From JAVBUZ01 sp031554725 (GTDB lineage Bacteria; Bacillota; Clostridia; Lachnospirales; Lachnospiraceae): a stretch of DNA of 10,062 nucleotides. The stretch's first letter is position 1. Each line of letters begins with the position of its first letter. A model generated the notes under the pieces. It worked only from the letters and a program-made list of their open reading frames with translations. It did no database searches and had not been told where the DNA came from. A program made the position numbers and the translations under genes. Positions 1 through 5,838 of the stretch are shown one piece after another. The stretch is taken from contig JAVBUZ010000250.1 in assembly GCA_031554725.1 (NCBI GenBank), positions 1 through 10,062 of the forward strand, in the 5' to 3' direction.

Positions 1-31
1 CAGTTCATAATAATATCTAATGAGGTGTAAT

Positions 32-82
32 TGTGAAAATAAATTTTCACACGCAAATTTGTGCCTGCGGCTCAAAGTTTGC
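32..82. repeat. Two tandem hairpins upstream of trpC
   Basis: The first hairpin is a perfect 9-bp stem with a 2-base loop (32-40 against 43-51, core gtgaaaat/attttcac). One base later, 53-82 forms an imperfect hairpin. There gcaaattt pairs with aaagtttgc through one G-U pair, and after a bulged A and a T-T mismatch GCC pairs with GGC around a 3-base loop. Neither is followed by a T-tract, so neither looks like an intrinsic terminator. They lie between whatever ends near base 20-30 and the trpC ribosome binding site at 90-96. The form resembles a short dispersed intergenic repeat, but only one copy is visible here, so that identity is inference. An mRNA processing or stability role is equally possible. 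Confidence 0.55.
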
Positions 83-109
83 AGGTATTGGAGAGGTGTG
101 GTTATTATA

Positions 110-895
110 ATGATTTTAAATGAAATAGCAGCAAAAACTAAGGAACGTATTGCAATGCAAAAGCAAGATGTTTCTTTAGAGGAAATAAAAAGAAGAGCAA
201 AGCAAGTAGAAATAACAAGAGAATATCCTTTTGAGAAGGCTTTAAAGGCACCAGGTATTAGCTTTATATGTGAGGTGAAAAAGGCCTCTCCTTCTAAAGG
301 AGTCATAGCACAGGAGTTTCCATATAAAGAAATTGCCATAGAGTATGAAAAGGCAGGAGCGGCAGCAATATCTGTGCTTACAGAACCTTATTACTTTAAA
401 GGTGCAAATCAGTATTTAAAGGAAATTAGGGGGAAGGTGCAAATACCTCTTCTTAGAAAAGACTTCACAGTAGACGAATATATGATTTATGAAGCGAAAA
501 CCTTAGGCGCGGATGCTATCCTCCTGATTTGTTCGATTTTATCAGATGAGCAGATAAAAGAATATTTAGAATTGGCTCATTCACTAGGCCTGTCGGCACT
601 AGTAGAAGCTCATGATGAAGAGGAAGTAAAGCGAGCATTAAATGCAGGAAGTAGAATTATCGGGGTAAACAATCGTAATTTGAAAGATTTTACAGTAGAT
701 ATTCAAAATTCGGTTCGACTTAGAAGTATAGTTCCTAAGGAGATTCTTTTTGTATCGGAGAGTGGAATGAAGACTCCAGAGGATATTGCAAGCCTAAGAG
801 CTAATGGAACGGATGCCGTTTTAATTGGTGAAACGTTGATGAGAAGCGAAGATAAAAAGCAGATGCTAGCACAGCTAAAAGGAGACTCTAAATGA
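110..895 (+). CDS. trpC: Indole-3-glycerol phosphate synthase (TrpC)
   Basis: Cytosolic TIM-barrel enzyme that decarboxylates and cyclises CdRP to indole-3-glycerol phosphate, the fourth step from chorismate to tryptophan. The 261-residue product matches the usual ~260. Catalytic and binding motifs are present in order: CEVKKASPSKG (54-64, with E55 and K57), SVLTEPYYFKG (88-98), LLRKDF (114-119, K117), LVEAH (164-168, E166), GVNNRNL (185-191, N187 and R189), SESG (216-219) and LIGETLM (238-244). These correspond to the known IGPS catalytic set Glu/Lys/Lys/Glu/Asn/Arg/Ser. The frame is open back to an ATG at 20, but that would add 30 residues encoded by the hairpin sequence. The ATG at 110 gives the family N-terminus MILNEIAAKTKERI and has a GGAGAGG site at 90-96, slightly far away. 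trpF begins inside its stop codon. Confidence 0.97.
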   Translation: MILNEIAAKTKERIAMQKQDVSLEEIKRRAKQVEITREYPFEKALKAPGISFICEVKKASPSKGVIAQEFPYKEIAIEYEKAGAAAISVLTEPYYFKGANQYLKEIRGKVQIPLLRKDFTVDEYMIYEAKTLGADAILLICSILSDEQIKEYLELAHSLGLSALVEAHDEEEVKRALNAGSRIIGVNNRNLKDFTVDIQNSVRLRSIVPKEILFVSESGMKTPEDIASLRANGTDAVLIGETLMRSEDKKQMLAQLKGDSK

Positions 896-1491
896 AAGTA
901 AAGGTATGTGGTTTGTTTAGGCAAGAAGATATAGAGTATGCCAATGTGCTACGACCGGATTATATAGGTTTTGTTTTTGCAGCAAGTAAAAGGCAAATAG
1001 ACGAAAAGCTGGCTAGTGATTTAAAGCGAAAGCTAAGACCTGAAATCAAAGCGGTTGGTGTGTTTGTTGATGAAGCAGAAGAAACCATTATACGCTTACT
1101 TAGAGAAGGAATTATAGATGTGGCACAGCTACATGGTGAGGAAAGTGAAGAGACTATTATCAAGATAAAGGTAGCGACTGGAAAACCTGTATGGAAAGCC
1201 ATTAAGGTAAGAAGTAAAGAAGAGTATAAGCTGTGGGAAAATTCTAATGCAGATTGCCTAGTTCTAGACAATGGAAGGGGTACAGGAGAATGCTTTGATT
1301 GGGAGTTGTTAAAGGAAATGAAAAGAGCATATTTCTTGGCAGGCGGAATCAATCAACAAAATATAGAAGAAGCAGTTTTTCAGATAAAGCCCGATGGTGT
1401 TGATGTAAGCAGTGGAGCAGAGACAAATGGAATAAAAGATTTTGAAAAAATGAGAGAGCTTATCGACTGTGTTAGGCGAGAAGAAAGGTAG
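892..1491 (+). CDS. trpF: Phosphoribosylanthranilate isomerase (TrpF)
   Basis: Catalyses the Amadori rearrangement of N-(5-phosphoribosyl)anthranilate to CdRP, the substrate of TrpC. The 199-residue product is of normal length for a monofunctional PRAI and shows the single-domain TIM barrel pattern. KVCG at 4-7 contains the general-base Cys6. FVFAASKRQI lies at 28-36, the AQLHGEE strand at 78-84, and LVLDNGRGTGECFDW at 123-137 carries the general-acid Asp126. FLAGGI (148-153) and VDVSSGAE (170-177) form the phosphate-binding end. The ATG overlaps the trpC stop as ATGA, with AAAAGGAG at 877-884, which points to translational coupling. The common PSKR motif reads ASKR here, a minor variation. 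Confidence 0.97.
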   Translation: MKVKVCGLFRQEDIEYANVLRPDYIGFVFAASKRQIDEKLASDLKRKLRPEIKAVGVFVDEAEETIIRLLREGIIDVAQLHGEESEETIIKIKVATGKPVWKAIKVRSKEEYKLWENSNADCLVLDNGRGTGECFDWELLKEMKRAYFLAGGINQQNIEEAVFQIKPDGVDVSSGAETNGIKDFEKMRELIDCVRREER

Positions 1492-1497
1492 AATACA

Positions 1498-2682
1498 ATG
1501 AGTAGAGGACGATATGGAATACATGGCGGACAGTACATTGCCGAAACCCTAATGAGTGAGTTGATTCATGTGGAAGAGAGATACGAGTATTATAAAAATA
1601 ATCAGGAGTTTCAAAAGGAATTGAGGCAACTTTTAAATGAATATGCAGGTAGACCTTCCTTATTATACTATGCAGAAAAAATGACAAAAGATTTAGGCGG
1701 TGCAAAAATTTATTTGAAGAGGGAAGATTTGAATCATACTGGCTCTCATAAAATTAATAATGTGCTAGGGCAGGTATTACTTGCTAAAAAAATGGGGAAA
1801 ACCAGAGTTATAGCAGAAACGGGCGCAGGACAGCATGGTGTAGCAACGGCAACGGCGGCAGCTCTTTTAGGCCTAGAATGCGAAATATTTATGGGCGAAG
1901 AGGATACGAGAAGGCAAGCCCTTAATGTGTATCGAATGGAACTACTTGGCGCCAAGGTTCATGCAGTAACAAGTGGAACCAAAACGTTAAAGGATGCAGT
2001 TAACGAAGCTATGCGGGAATGGACCAATCGAATTGATGATACGCTTTATGTTTTAGGATCGGTAATGGGGCCTCACCCATTCCCGATGATTGTGAGAGAC
2101 TTCCAAAGTGTAATTTCCAAAGAAGCAAGAGAGCAAATACTACAAAAGGAAGGTAAATTACCTGCTGCAGTGATTGCATGCGTAGGAGGAGGAAGCAACG
2201 CTATGGGAAGCTTCTACAATTTTATTCCAGACGAAGGTGTAAAGCTAATAGGCTGCGAAGCGGCAGGAAAAGGCGTGGATACGGCGTTACATGCAGCTAC
2301 CATTGCCAAGGGAAGCCTAGGGGTGTTTCATGGAATGAAATCCTACTTCTGCCAAGATGAATATGGGCAGATTGCACCAGTATATTCTATTTCGGCAGGT
2401 CTAGACTATCCGGGGATTGGACCAGAGCATGCATATTTACATGATATGGGAAGGGCTGAGTACGTACCCGTAACAGACGATGAGGCAGTGGAAGCATTTG
2501 AATATCTTGCACGGACAGAAGGCATTATTTGTGCCATAGAAAGTGCACATGCAATTGCACACGTAAAGAAAATTGCAGGGGAAATGGATAAAGAGGATTG
2601 CATAGTGGTATGCTTATCAGGAAGAGGGGATAAGGATGTAGCTTCTATAGCAAGATATAAGGGGGTAGACATTCATGAGTAA
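1498..2682 (+). CDS. trpB: Tryptophan synthase beta chain (TrpB)
   Basis: PLP-dependent subunit that condenses indole, channelled from TrpA, with L-serine to give L-tryptophan. The product has 394 residues, normal for the classical TrpB1 type. The N-terminus RGRYGIHGGQYIAETLM (3-19) is the usual start of this family. HTGSHKIN (80-87) holds the Schiff-base Lys85. AETGAGQHG (106-114) contains Glu107, equivalent to Salmonella beta-Glu109. GRPSLLYY lies at 51-58, the PLP phosphate loop GGGSNAMG at 230-237, and CLSGRGDKD at 372-380 contacts the pyridine nitrogen. AAAGG at 1484-1488 is 9 bases before the ATG, and the gene starts 6 bases after trpF stops. The last 8 bases overlap trpA, as expected for subunits made in equal amounts. 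Confidence 0.98.
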   Translation: MSRGRYGIHGGQYIAETLMSELIHVEERYEYYKNNQEFQKELRQLLNEYAGRPSLLYYAEKMTKDLGGAKIYLKREDLNHTGSHKINNVLGQVLLAKKMGKTRVIAETGAGQHGVATATAAALLGLECEIFMGEEDTRRQALNVYRMELLGAKVHAVTSGTKTLKDAVNEAMREWTNRIDDTLYVLGSVMGPHPFPMIVRDFQSVISKEAREQILQKEGKLPAAVIACVGGGSNAMGSFYNFIPDEGVKLIGCEAAGKGVDTALHAATIAKGSLGVFHGMKSYFCQDEYGQIAPVYSISAGLDYPGIGPEHAYLHDMGRAEYVPVTDDEAVEAFEYLARTEGIICAIESAHAIAHVKKIAGEMDKEDCIVVCLSGRGDKDVASIARYKGVDIHE

Positions 2683-3454
2683 GATAAAGGAAGCATTTCA
2701 AAATAAAAAAGCGTTTATTGCCTTTTTAACAGCTGGAGATCCAAATCTAGAAAGCACGGTAACCTATATCTTGGAAATGGAAAGGGCGGGAGCTGATTTA
2801 ATTGAAATTGGAATTCCATTTTCTGATCCAACGGCAGAAGGCATTGTAATTCAAGAGGCAAATATTAGAGCTCTATCGAATGGAATGACTACGGATGGTG
2901 TGTTTGAGATTGTGAGAAGAGTAAGAGAAGTATCAAATGTACCTTTGGCTTTTATGACATACTTAAATCCCGTTTTTCATTACGGCTATAAACGGTTTTT
3001 AGAAAAGTGTAAAGAGCTAGAGGTAGACGGCATCATAGTGCCAGATTTGCCGTTTGAAGAAAAAGAAGAACTAGAAGGGATTGCAATTCCATACGGTGTT
3101 GATATAATATCCTTAATAGCCCCAACCTCAGAAAATAGAATTAAGATGATTGCCAGTGAAGCAAATGGATTTATCTATATCGTCTCGTCTTTAGGAGTAA
3201 CAGGGGTTAGAAAAGAGATAAATACGGACCTGGGAGCGATGGTAAAACTAATTCGTGAAGTAACGGATACCCCATGTGCAATAGGCTTTGGAATAAGTAG
3301 TCCAGAGCAGGCGGCACAGATGTCAAAGCTTGCCGATGGAGTTATTGTAGGAAGTGCCATTGTGAAAATTATTGCAGAATATGGGGATGCTGCCAAGGAC
3401 GAATTATATAAGTATGTTTCGGATATGAAAGCAGCGATGCGTAAGGAAAATTGA
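2675..3454 (+). CDS. trpA: Tryptophan synthase alpha chain (TrpA)
   Basis: Cleaves indole-3-glycerol phosphate to indole and glyceraldehyde-3-phosphate and passes indole to TrpB. The product has 259 residues, slightly short of the ~265 usual but complete. Motifs: AFLTAGDP (16-23), DLIEIGIPFSDP (41-52) with Glu44 equal to catalytic Glu49 of Salmonella, IVPDLPFEE (121-129), APTSENRI (149-156), VSSLGVTG (170-177) and the phosphate site GFGISSP (204-210). The motif normally read as LADGP is TAEGI at 53-57, so the residue aligned with catalytic Asp60 is Glu55 and the following Pro is Ile57. All other signatures are intact, so I call it functional. It starts inside trpB (8-base overlap) with AAGGGGG at 2659-2665. 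No intrinsic terminator is visible after its stop. Confidence 0.97.
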   Translation: MSKIKEAFQNKKAFIAFLTAGDPNLESTVTYILEMERAGADLIEIGIPFSDPTAEGIVIQEANIRALSNGMTTDGVFEIVRRVREVSNVPLAFMTYLNPVFHYGYKRFLEKCKELEVDGIIVPDLPFEEKEELEGIAIPYGVDIISLIAPTSENRIKMIASEANGFIYIVSSLGVTGVRKEINTDLGAMVKLIREVTDTPCAIGFGISSPEQAAQMSKLADGVIVGSAIVKIIAEYGDAAKDELYKYVSDMKAAMRKEN

Positions 3455-3479
3455 TTTGGAAATTATGTGAAAAAGATAG

Positions 3480-3508
3480 TTGACAAACAAGAAGTACATA
3501 TGTATAAT
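3480..3508 (+). promoter_or_regulatory. Consensus sigma-A promoter for yceD-rpmF
   Basis: TTGACA at 3480-3485 and TATAAT at 3503-3508 are separated by exactly 17 bases, a perfect match to the vegetative promoter consensus. Transcription should start near 3515, giving a leader of about 42 bases before the yceD ATG. The promoter follows the trpA stop by 26 bases, so yceD-rpmF can be expressed independently of the tryptophan operon, although read-through from trpA is not blocked by any terminator I can see. Confidence 0.85.
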
Positions 3509-3524
3509 TAATCGAGTGTGAATA
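3508..3524 (+). promoter_or_regulatory. Possible operator-like motif at the yceD start site
   Basis: The sequence ttaatcgagtgtg (3508-3520) begins in the last base of the -10 box and covers the predicted transcription start. The same 13 bases occur inverted at 5755-5767, upstream of plsX. Allowing one mismatch, the match extends to 16 of 17 bases (3508-3524 against 5751-5767). Its position would suit a repressor, but no regulator is identified and a chance match cannot be excluded. Confidence 0.3.
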
Positions 3525-3556
3525 CGAGAGCGTGTAGCTTTTGTAAGGAGACCAAT

Positions 3557-4081
3557 ATGTTAGTTAATTTATCTGATGTTTTAACATCCGAAGGAAAAAC
3601 GATTAGACAAGAAGTTTCTATTGAAATGGATGTATTTAAAAGTCGTATGGGTGAGTATCCAATATTGGAGAAGAGTCCAGTTTCTTTTACCTTTGAAAAT
3701 CGAGGAACAAATAAAGCGAATATTAAAGGAAATGCAGAAATTGTGTTAGACATGAATTGTGATCGTTGCTTAAAGGAAATGCCAGTCAAAGTGCAATTGG
3801 ATTTTGAACGAGAGGTTTCTGTAGCAGAGGAACGTGAGGACGCAGAGGAAGATGATGATCAAGATGTAATGGAAGGTTATCAGCTAAATGTAGAGGTCCT
3901 AATTTACAACGAAATTTTGATGAACCAGCCGGAGAAGGTCTTATGTCAGCCAGAGTGCAAAGGAATTTGCAAAGTCTGTGGCAAGGATTTAAATGACGGG
4001 GAGTGTGGATGCGATACATTTGTCCCTGACCCGCGTATGGCGGTATTGCAAGATATCTTTAACGCGAATAAGGAGGTGTAA
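3557..4081 (+). CDS. yceD: DUF177/YceD family protein
   Basis: Member of the YceD/DUF177 family, which in bacteria and plants is linked to 23S rRNA and large-subunit accumulation and is almost always encoded next to rpmF. The product has 174 residues. The N-terminal half (MLVNLSDVL... to about residue 60) is the family's beta-rich part. CDRC at 68-71 is followed by a highly acidic stretch (91-103). The C-terminal half has a cysteine cluster at C130, C134, C138, C141, C150 and C152 in the pattern C..EC.GIC..CG..LN..EC.CD, suggesting a bound metal, and ends in DPRMAVLQDI. The frame is open from a GTG at 3518, but that lies at the predicted transcription start. The ATG at 3557 has AAGGAG at 3545-3550, 6 bases away, and gives the normal N-terminus. 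Confidence 0.92.
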   Translation: MLVNLSDVLTSEGKTIRQEVSIEMDVFKSRMGEYPILEKSPVSFTFENRGTNKANIKGNAEIVLDMNCDRCLKEMPVKVQLDFEREVSVAEEREDAEEDDDQDVMEGYQLNVEVLIYNEILMNQPEKVLCQPECKGICKVCGKDLNDGECGCDTFVPDPRMAVLQDIFNANKEV

Positions 4082-4083
4082 CG

Positions 4084-4263
4084 ATGTCTATATGTCCAAA
4101 AAATAAATCTTCTAAAGGTAGAAGAGATAAAAGAAGAGCAAACTGGAAAATGAGCGCTCCAACTTTAGTAAAATGTAGCAAATGTGGCGCACTTATGATG
4201 CCTCACAGAGTATGTAAGGCTTGTGGCTCTTACAATAAAAAAGAAATCATTAGCGTTGACTAA
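4084..4263 (+). CDS. rpmF: 50S ribosomal protein L32
   Basis: Small zinc-ribbon protein of the large ribosomal subunit, 59 residues, of normal length. The N-terminus MSICPKNKSSKGRRDKRRA is the basic extension typical of L32 (family form 'P..K.SK.RR..RRA'), followed by W21 and the APTLVKCSKCG region. The zinc-ribbon cysteines are C31-x2-C34 and C44-x2-C47, so this is the four-cysteine zinc-binding form rather than the cysteine-free paralogue. An additional Cys4 lies near the start. The start codon is 2 bases after the yceD stop, and the strong AGGAGGTG site (4071-4078) lies inside the end of yceD, so the two genes are co-transcribed and probably translationally coupled. A terminator follows 9 bases after the stop. 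Confidence 0.97.
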   Translation: MSICPKNKSSKGRRDKRRANWKMSAPTLVKCSKCGALMMPHRVCKACGSYNKKEIISVD

Positions 4264-4272
4264 TGAACGTTT

Positions 4273-4303
4273 AAAAGCTTCCTAAATTTAGGAAGCTTTT
4301 TTT
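4273..4303 (+). terminator. Intrinsic terminator after rpmF
   Basis: A perfect 28-base palindrome at 4273-4300 (arms beginning aaaagcttcc and ending ggaagctttt) runs into a tract of seven T at 4297-4303. It closes the yceD-rpmF unit and separates it from the traX-family gene and plsX. Confidence 0.93.
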
Positions 4304-4309
4304 ATGCTA

Positions 4310-4343
4310 TTGACATTTGTATTTCAAATCTTTAAGGTATTAT
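4310..4343 (+). promoter_or_regulatory. Possible promoter of the TraX-family gene
   Basis: A consensus -35 TTGACA lies at 4310-4315, directly after the rpmF terminator. No good -10 sits at 17 bases: the nearest clear box, TATTAT at 4338-4343, is 22 bases away. An alternative pairs TTTGTA (4317-4322) with TATATA (4340-4345) at 17 bases. The gene needs a promoter here because a terminator precedes it, but the exact boxes are uncertain. Confidence 0.35.
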
Positions 4344-4389
4344 ATATGTGATACCATGAATCAAATATATTAATGAAAGAAGACGAAAT

Positions 4390-5178
4390 ATGGAAAGATA
4401 TCAAGCAGTAATTGAAAGAAAAGGAATTAGCGGTAGCACATTGAAGCTTATTGCTATTATCATAATGTTTATAGACCATATTGGAGCTGTTATTGTGGAA
4501 AGAATGATTTTCAATATGCAATATATGGGACGCATAACAATAAGCGATAATCCAAGAATTACGTCATCCATTGATATGTCCACGTTACTCACAATAGACG
4601 ATGTTCTTCGCGGCATTGGACGCCTAGGCTTTCCGATTTTTTGTTTCTTATTAATAGAAGGTTTTGTGCATACCAGAAATGCGAAGAAATATGCATTGCG
4701 TTTGGCAGCATTTGCCTTAATATCCGAAATACCATTTGATTTGGCCACTAGAGGCTATGTGATTAATGCAGGCTATCAAAATATATTCTTCACATTACTT
4801 ATCGGACTTCTTGTAATGATGGCTTATGAGAAGATCGAATATACCGAAACTATTAATCGGTTTGGGAAAATTGCTTTATATATTGTTAGTTTACTAGCAG
4901 GTATGGGACTTGCAGAAGTTTTGCATACAGATTATCATGCAATAGGTGTAGGCGCAATTATGGCCCTTTATATTTTTAGAAAGAATAAAATTCATCAAAT
5001 GATTGCGGGGTGTGCATGCTTTGCATATGAAATTACAGCGCCGCTTGCTTTTTTACCAATTGTATTTTATAACGGCAAAAGAGGTTGGAACATGAAATAT
5101 GTTTTCTATGCCTTTTATCCAGTGCATTTGCTACTTTTGTACTTGATTGCGGTATGGACTGGAATAGCAGTGCTTTAG
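4390..5178 (+). CDS. TraX family integral membrane protein
   Basis: A 262-residue polytopic membrane protein of the TraX family. F-plasmid TraX acetylates the N-terminus of pilin; the role of chromosomal Firmicute members is not established, so a membrane acyltransferase activity is inference. Family landmarks: GISGSTLKLIAIIIMFIDHIG (12-32), GRLGFPIFCFLLIEGFVHT (77-95), SEIPFDLA (112-119), QNIFFTL (130-136), DYHAIGV (181-187), and the C-terminal NGKRG followed by YPVHLLLLYLI (243-253). Hydrophobic segments lie near 18-37, 79-94, 102-119, 132-146, 160-177, 183-197, 203-227 and 237-260. The ATG at 4390 has only a weak purine-rich site (gaaagaagacg) upstream, but a stop at 4357-4359 leaves no earlier ATG in frame. 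It is flanked by a terminator on the left and large palindromes on the right, and no conjugation gene is nearby. Confidence 0.9.
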   Translation: MERYQAVIERKGISGSTLKLIAIIIMFIDHIGAVIVERMIFNMQYMGRITISDNPRITSSIDMSTLLTIDDVLRGIGRLGFPIFCFLLIEGFVHTRNAKKYALRLAAFALISEIPFDLATRGYVINAGYQNIFFTLLIGLLVMMAYEKIEYTETINRFGKIALYIVSLLAGMGLAEVLHTDYHAIGVGAIMALYIFRKNKIHQMIAGCACFAYEITAPLAFLPIVFYNGKRGWNMKYVFYAFYPVHLLLLYLIAVWTGIAVL

Positions 5179-5179
5179 T

Positions 5180-5431
5180 GAAGTCTGATGAAGTAATACC
5201 CTTCGGGAGACGTTCTCACTTGGTTGTCTGACGTAACAGTACGTAGGGGCGCTGTAAGATATAGCCAGCACCTTCGGTGATAGATATAATAATGAACGCC
5301 TACAGCAAGTAAACTTGCGTAGGCGTTCATTATTATATCCGTCGCAAGCAACCTAGCTATATCTTCGTAGTACGCGCCCCAAGTGCTGACGCAGACAAAC
5401 ACTCCCCTCAGATATTTATTCATCAGACTTC
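5180..5431. repeat. 252-bp rod-shaped inverted-repeat element A
   Basis: The whole segment folds back on itself. Its ends are a perfect 13-bp inverted repeat, gaagtctgatgaa (5180-5192) against 5419-5431. Further paired blocks run inward: GGGAG (5205-5209) with CTCCC (5402-5406); gttgtctg region (5222-5230) with cagacaaac (5392-5400), 8 of 9; GGGGCGC (5246-5252) with 5374-5380; aagatatagc (5256-5265) with 5356-5365, 10 of 10; and a perfect 21-bp stem (5283-5303 with 5319-5339) capped by gcaagt/acttgc. A side hairpin, cacc-ttc-ggtg, lies at 5269-5279. It begins 2 bases after the traX-family stop. No target-site duplication is visible. It could be a non-autonomous MITE-like element or a structured RNA. 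The central stem may also help end traX-family transcription, though no T-tract follows. Confidence 0.85.
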
Positions 5432-5567
5432 GATAAATGCAGTGGCAAAGTGCAGAAAGGGCGTAGGGCATAAAATGCGTAAAGGTTGTTTGGGTTTTTG
5501 CTGTATAGGAAATAAAGATTCATTATGGCAAGTATCTGCTTAAAAGAATGTGTTTTATTGATTTTGG
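5432..5567. other. Spacer between the two inverted-repeat elements
   Basis: This 136-bp stretch contains no open frame with a ribosome binding site, no clear hairpin and no promoter pair with acceptable spacing. I see no similarity to the flanking genes. Nothing can be assigned here. Confidence 0.5.
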
Positions 5568-5737
5568 AATGTAATCTGATATGGCTGTATGCAAACAAAG
5601 ATTCCTTAAGAACAGTGTCGAAAAGCGCTAGTATTTAAAGTGTGTCCTATACACTTTTATGTACTATTGCGCTTTTCATCAAGCGAGAGCGACTGTTCGG
5701 AGGAACTTTGTTTGCATACAGCATCGCTAATTACATT
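5568..5737. repeat. 170-bp rod-shaped inverted-repeat element B
   Basis: A second long fold-back. The ends are aatgtaat (5568-5575) with attacatt (5730-5737). A perfect 17-bp stem joins 5584-5600 to 5706-5722, followed by ttcc (5602-5605) with ggaa (5702-5705) after one bulged A. Then come gaacagt (5610-5616) with actgttc (5692-5698), gaaaagcgc (5620-5628) with gcgcttttc (5669-5677), tagta (5629-5633) with tacta (5662-5666), and aaagtgt (5637-5643) with acacttt (5651-5657) around a 7-base loop. The right side carries an unpaired 14-base segment at 5678-5691. The arms share no obvious sequence with element A. It ends about 70 bases before the plsX promoter. Its nature is unknown: a MITE-like element or a structured RNA are both possible. 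Confidence 0.83.
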
Positions 5738-5750
5738 TGGAGAAACAATA

Positions 5751-5767
5751 TATACACACTCGATTAA
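5751..5767 (-). promoter_or_regulatory. Inverted copy of the yceD-promoter motif, upstream of plsX
   Basis: cacactcgattaa at 5755-5767 is the exact reverse complement of 3508-3520. The neighbourhood also has short dyad arms, atacac (5752-5757) and gtgtat (5768-5773), 10 bases apart, which is an operator-like layout. It lies 42 bases upstream of the plsX -35 box. No binding protein is recognised, and the dyad does not resemble the FapR operator known upstream of plsX in bacilli. Confidence 0.3.
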
Positions 5768-5809
5768 GTGTATTTTCAATATGGAAATTTGTTTCCTCAC
5801 AATTTTATC

Positions 5810-5838
5810 TTGATTTTTATAAAGTGGTCTAGTATAGT
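5810..5838 (+). promoter_or_regulatory. Sigma-A promoter for plsX-acpP-rnc-smc
   Basis: TTGATT (5810-5815) and TATAGT (5833-5838) are spaced by 17 bases, a good near-consensus vegetative promoter. Transcription should begin near 5845, leaving a leader of about 45 bases. Because a terminator follows rpmF, this is the likely main promoter for the four genes downstream. Confidence 0.75.

Noticed and set aside
1..30. 3' end of an upstream gene such as trpD
   Set aside because: Stops occur in all three frames at 8-10, 18-20 and 28-30, and too few codons remain to recognise a product. trpD is likely from operon logic only.
20..109. N-terminal extension of TrpC from the ATG at 20
   Set aside because: It would encode a Cys-rich stretch from hairpin DNA with no ribosome binding site. 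The start at 110 matches the family N-terminus.
20..112. A trp leader peptide or attenuator before trpC
   Set aside because: Only one Trp codon appears in the open frame, there is no terminator/antiterminator pair, and the position is inside the operon rather than at its head.
960..1352. A 130-codon minus-strand open frame opposite trpF
   Set aside because: Shadow of the trpF frame. The + strand carries all PRAI motifs.
5175..5471. A 98-codon open frame on the minus strand across element A
   Set aside because: It lies almost entirely in a long palindrome, has no ribosome binding site or recognisable domain, and its composition follows the inverted repeat rather than a protein family.
5180..5737. 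CRISPR array or insertion sequence in the 711-bp intergenic region
   Set aside because: There are no regularly spaced direct repeats and no transposase frame. The repeats are inverted, long and different from each other.
5783..5796. Small dyad ggaaa-tttg-tttcc as an operator for plsX
   Set aside because: A 5-bp AT-rich stem is expected by chance in this composition, and it does not match the FapR operator.
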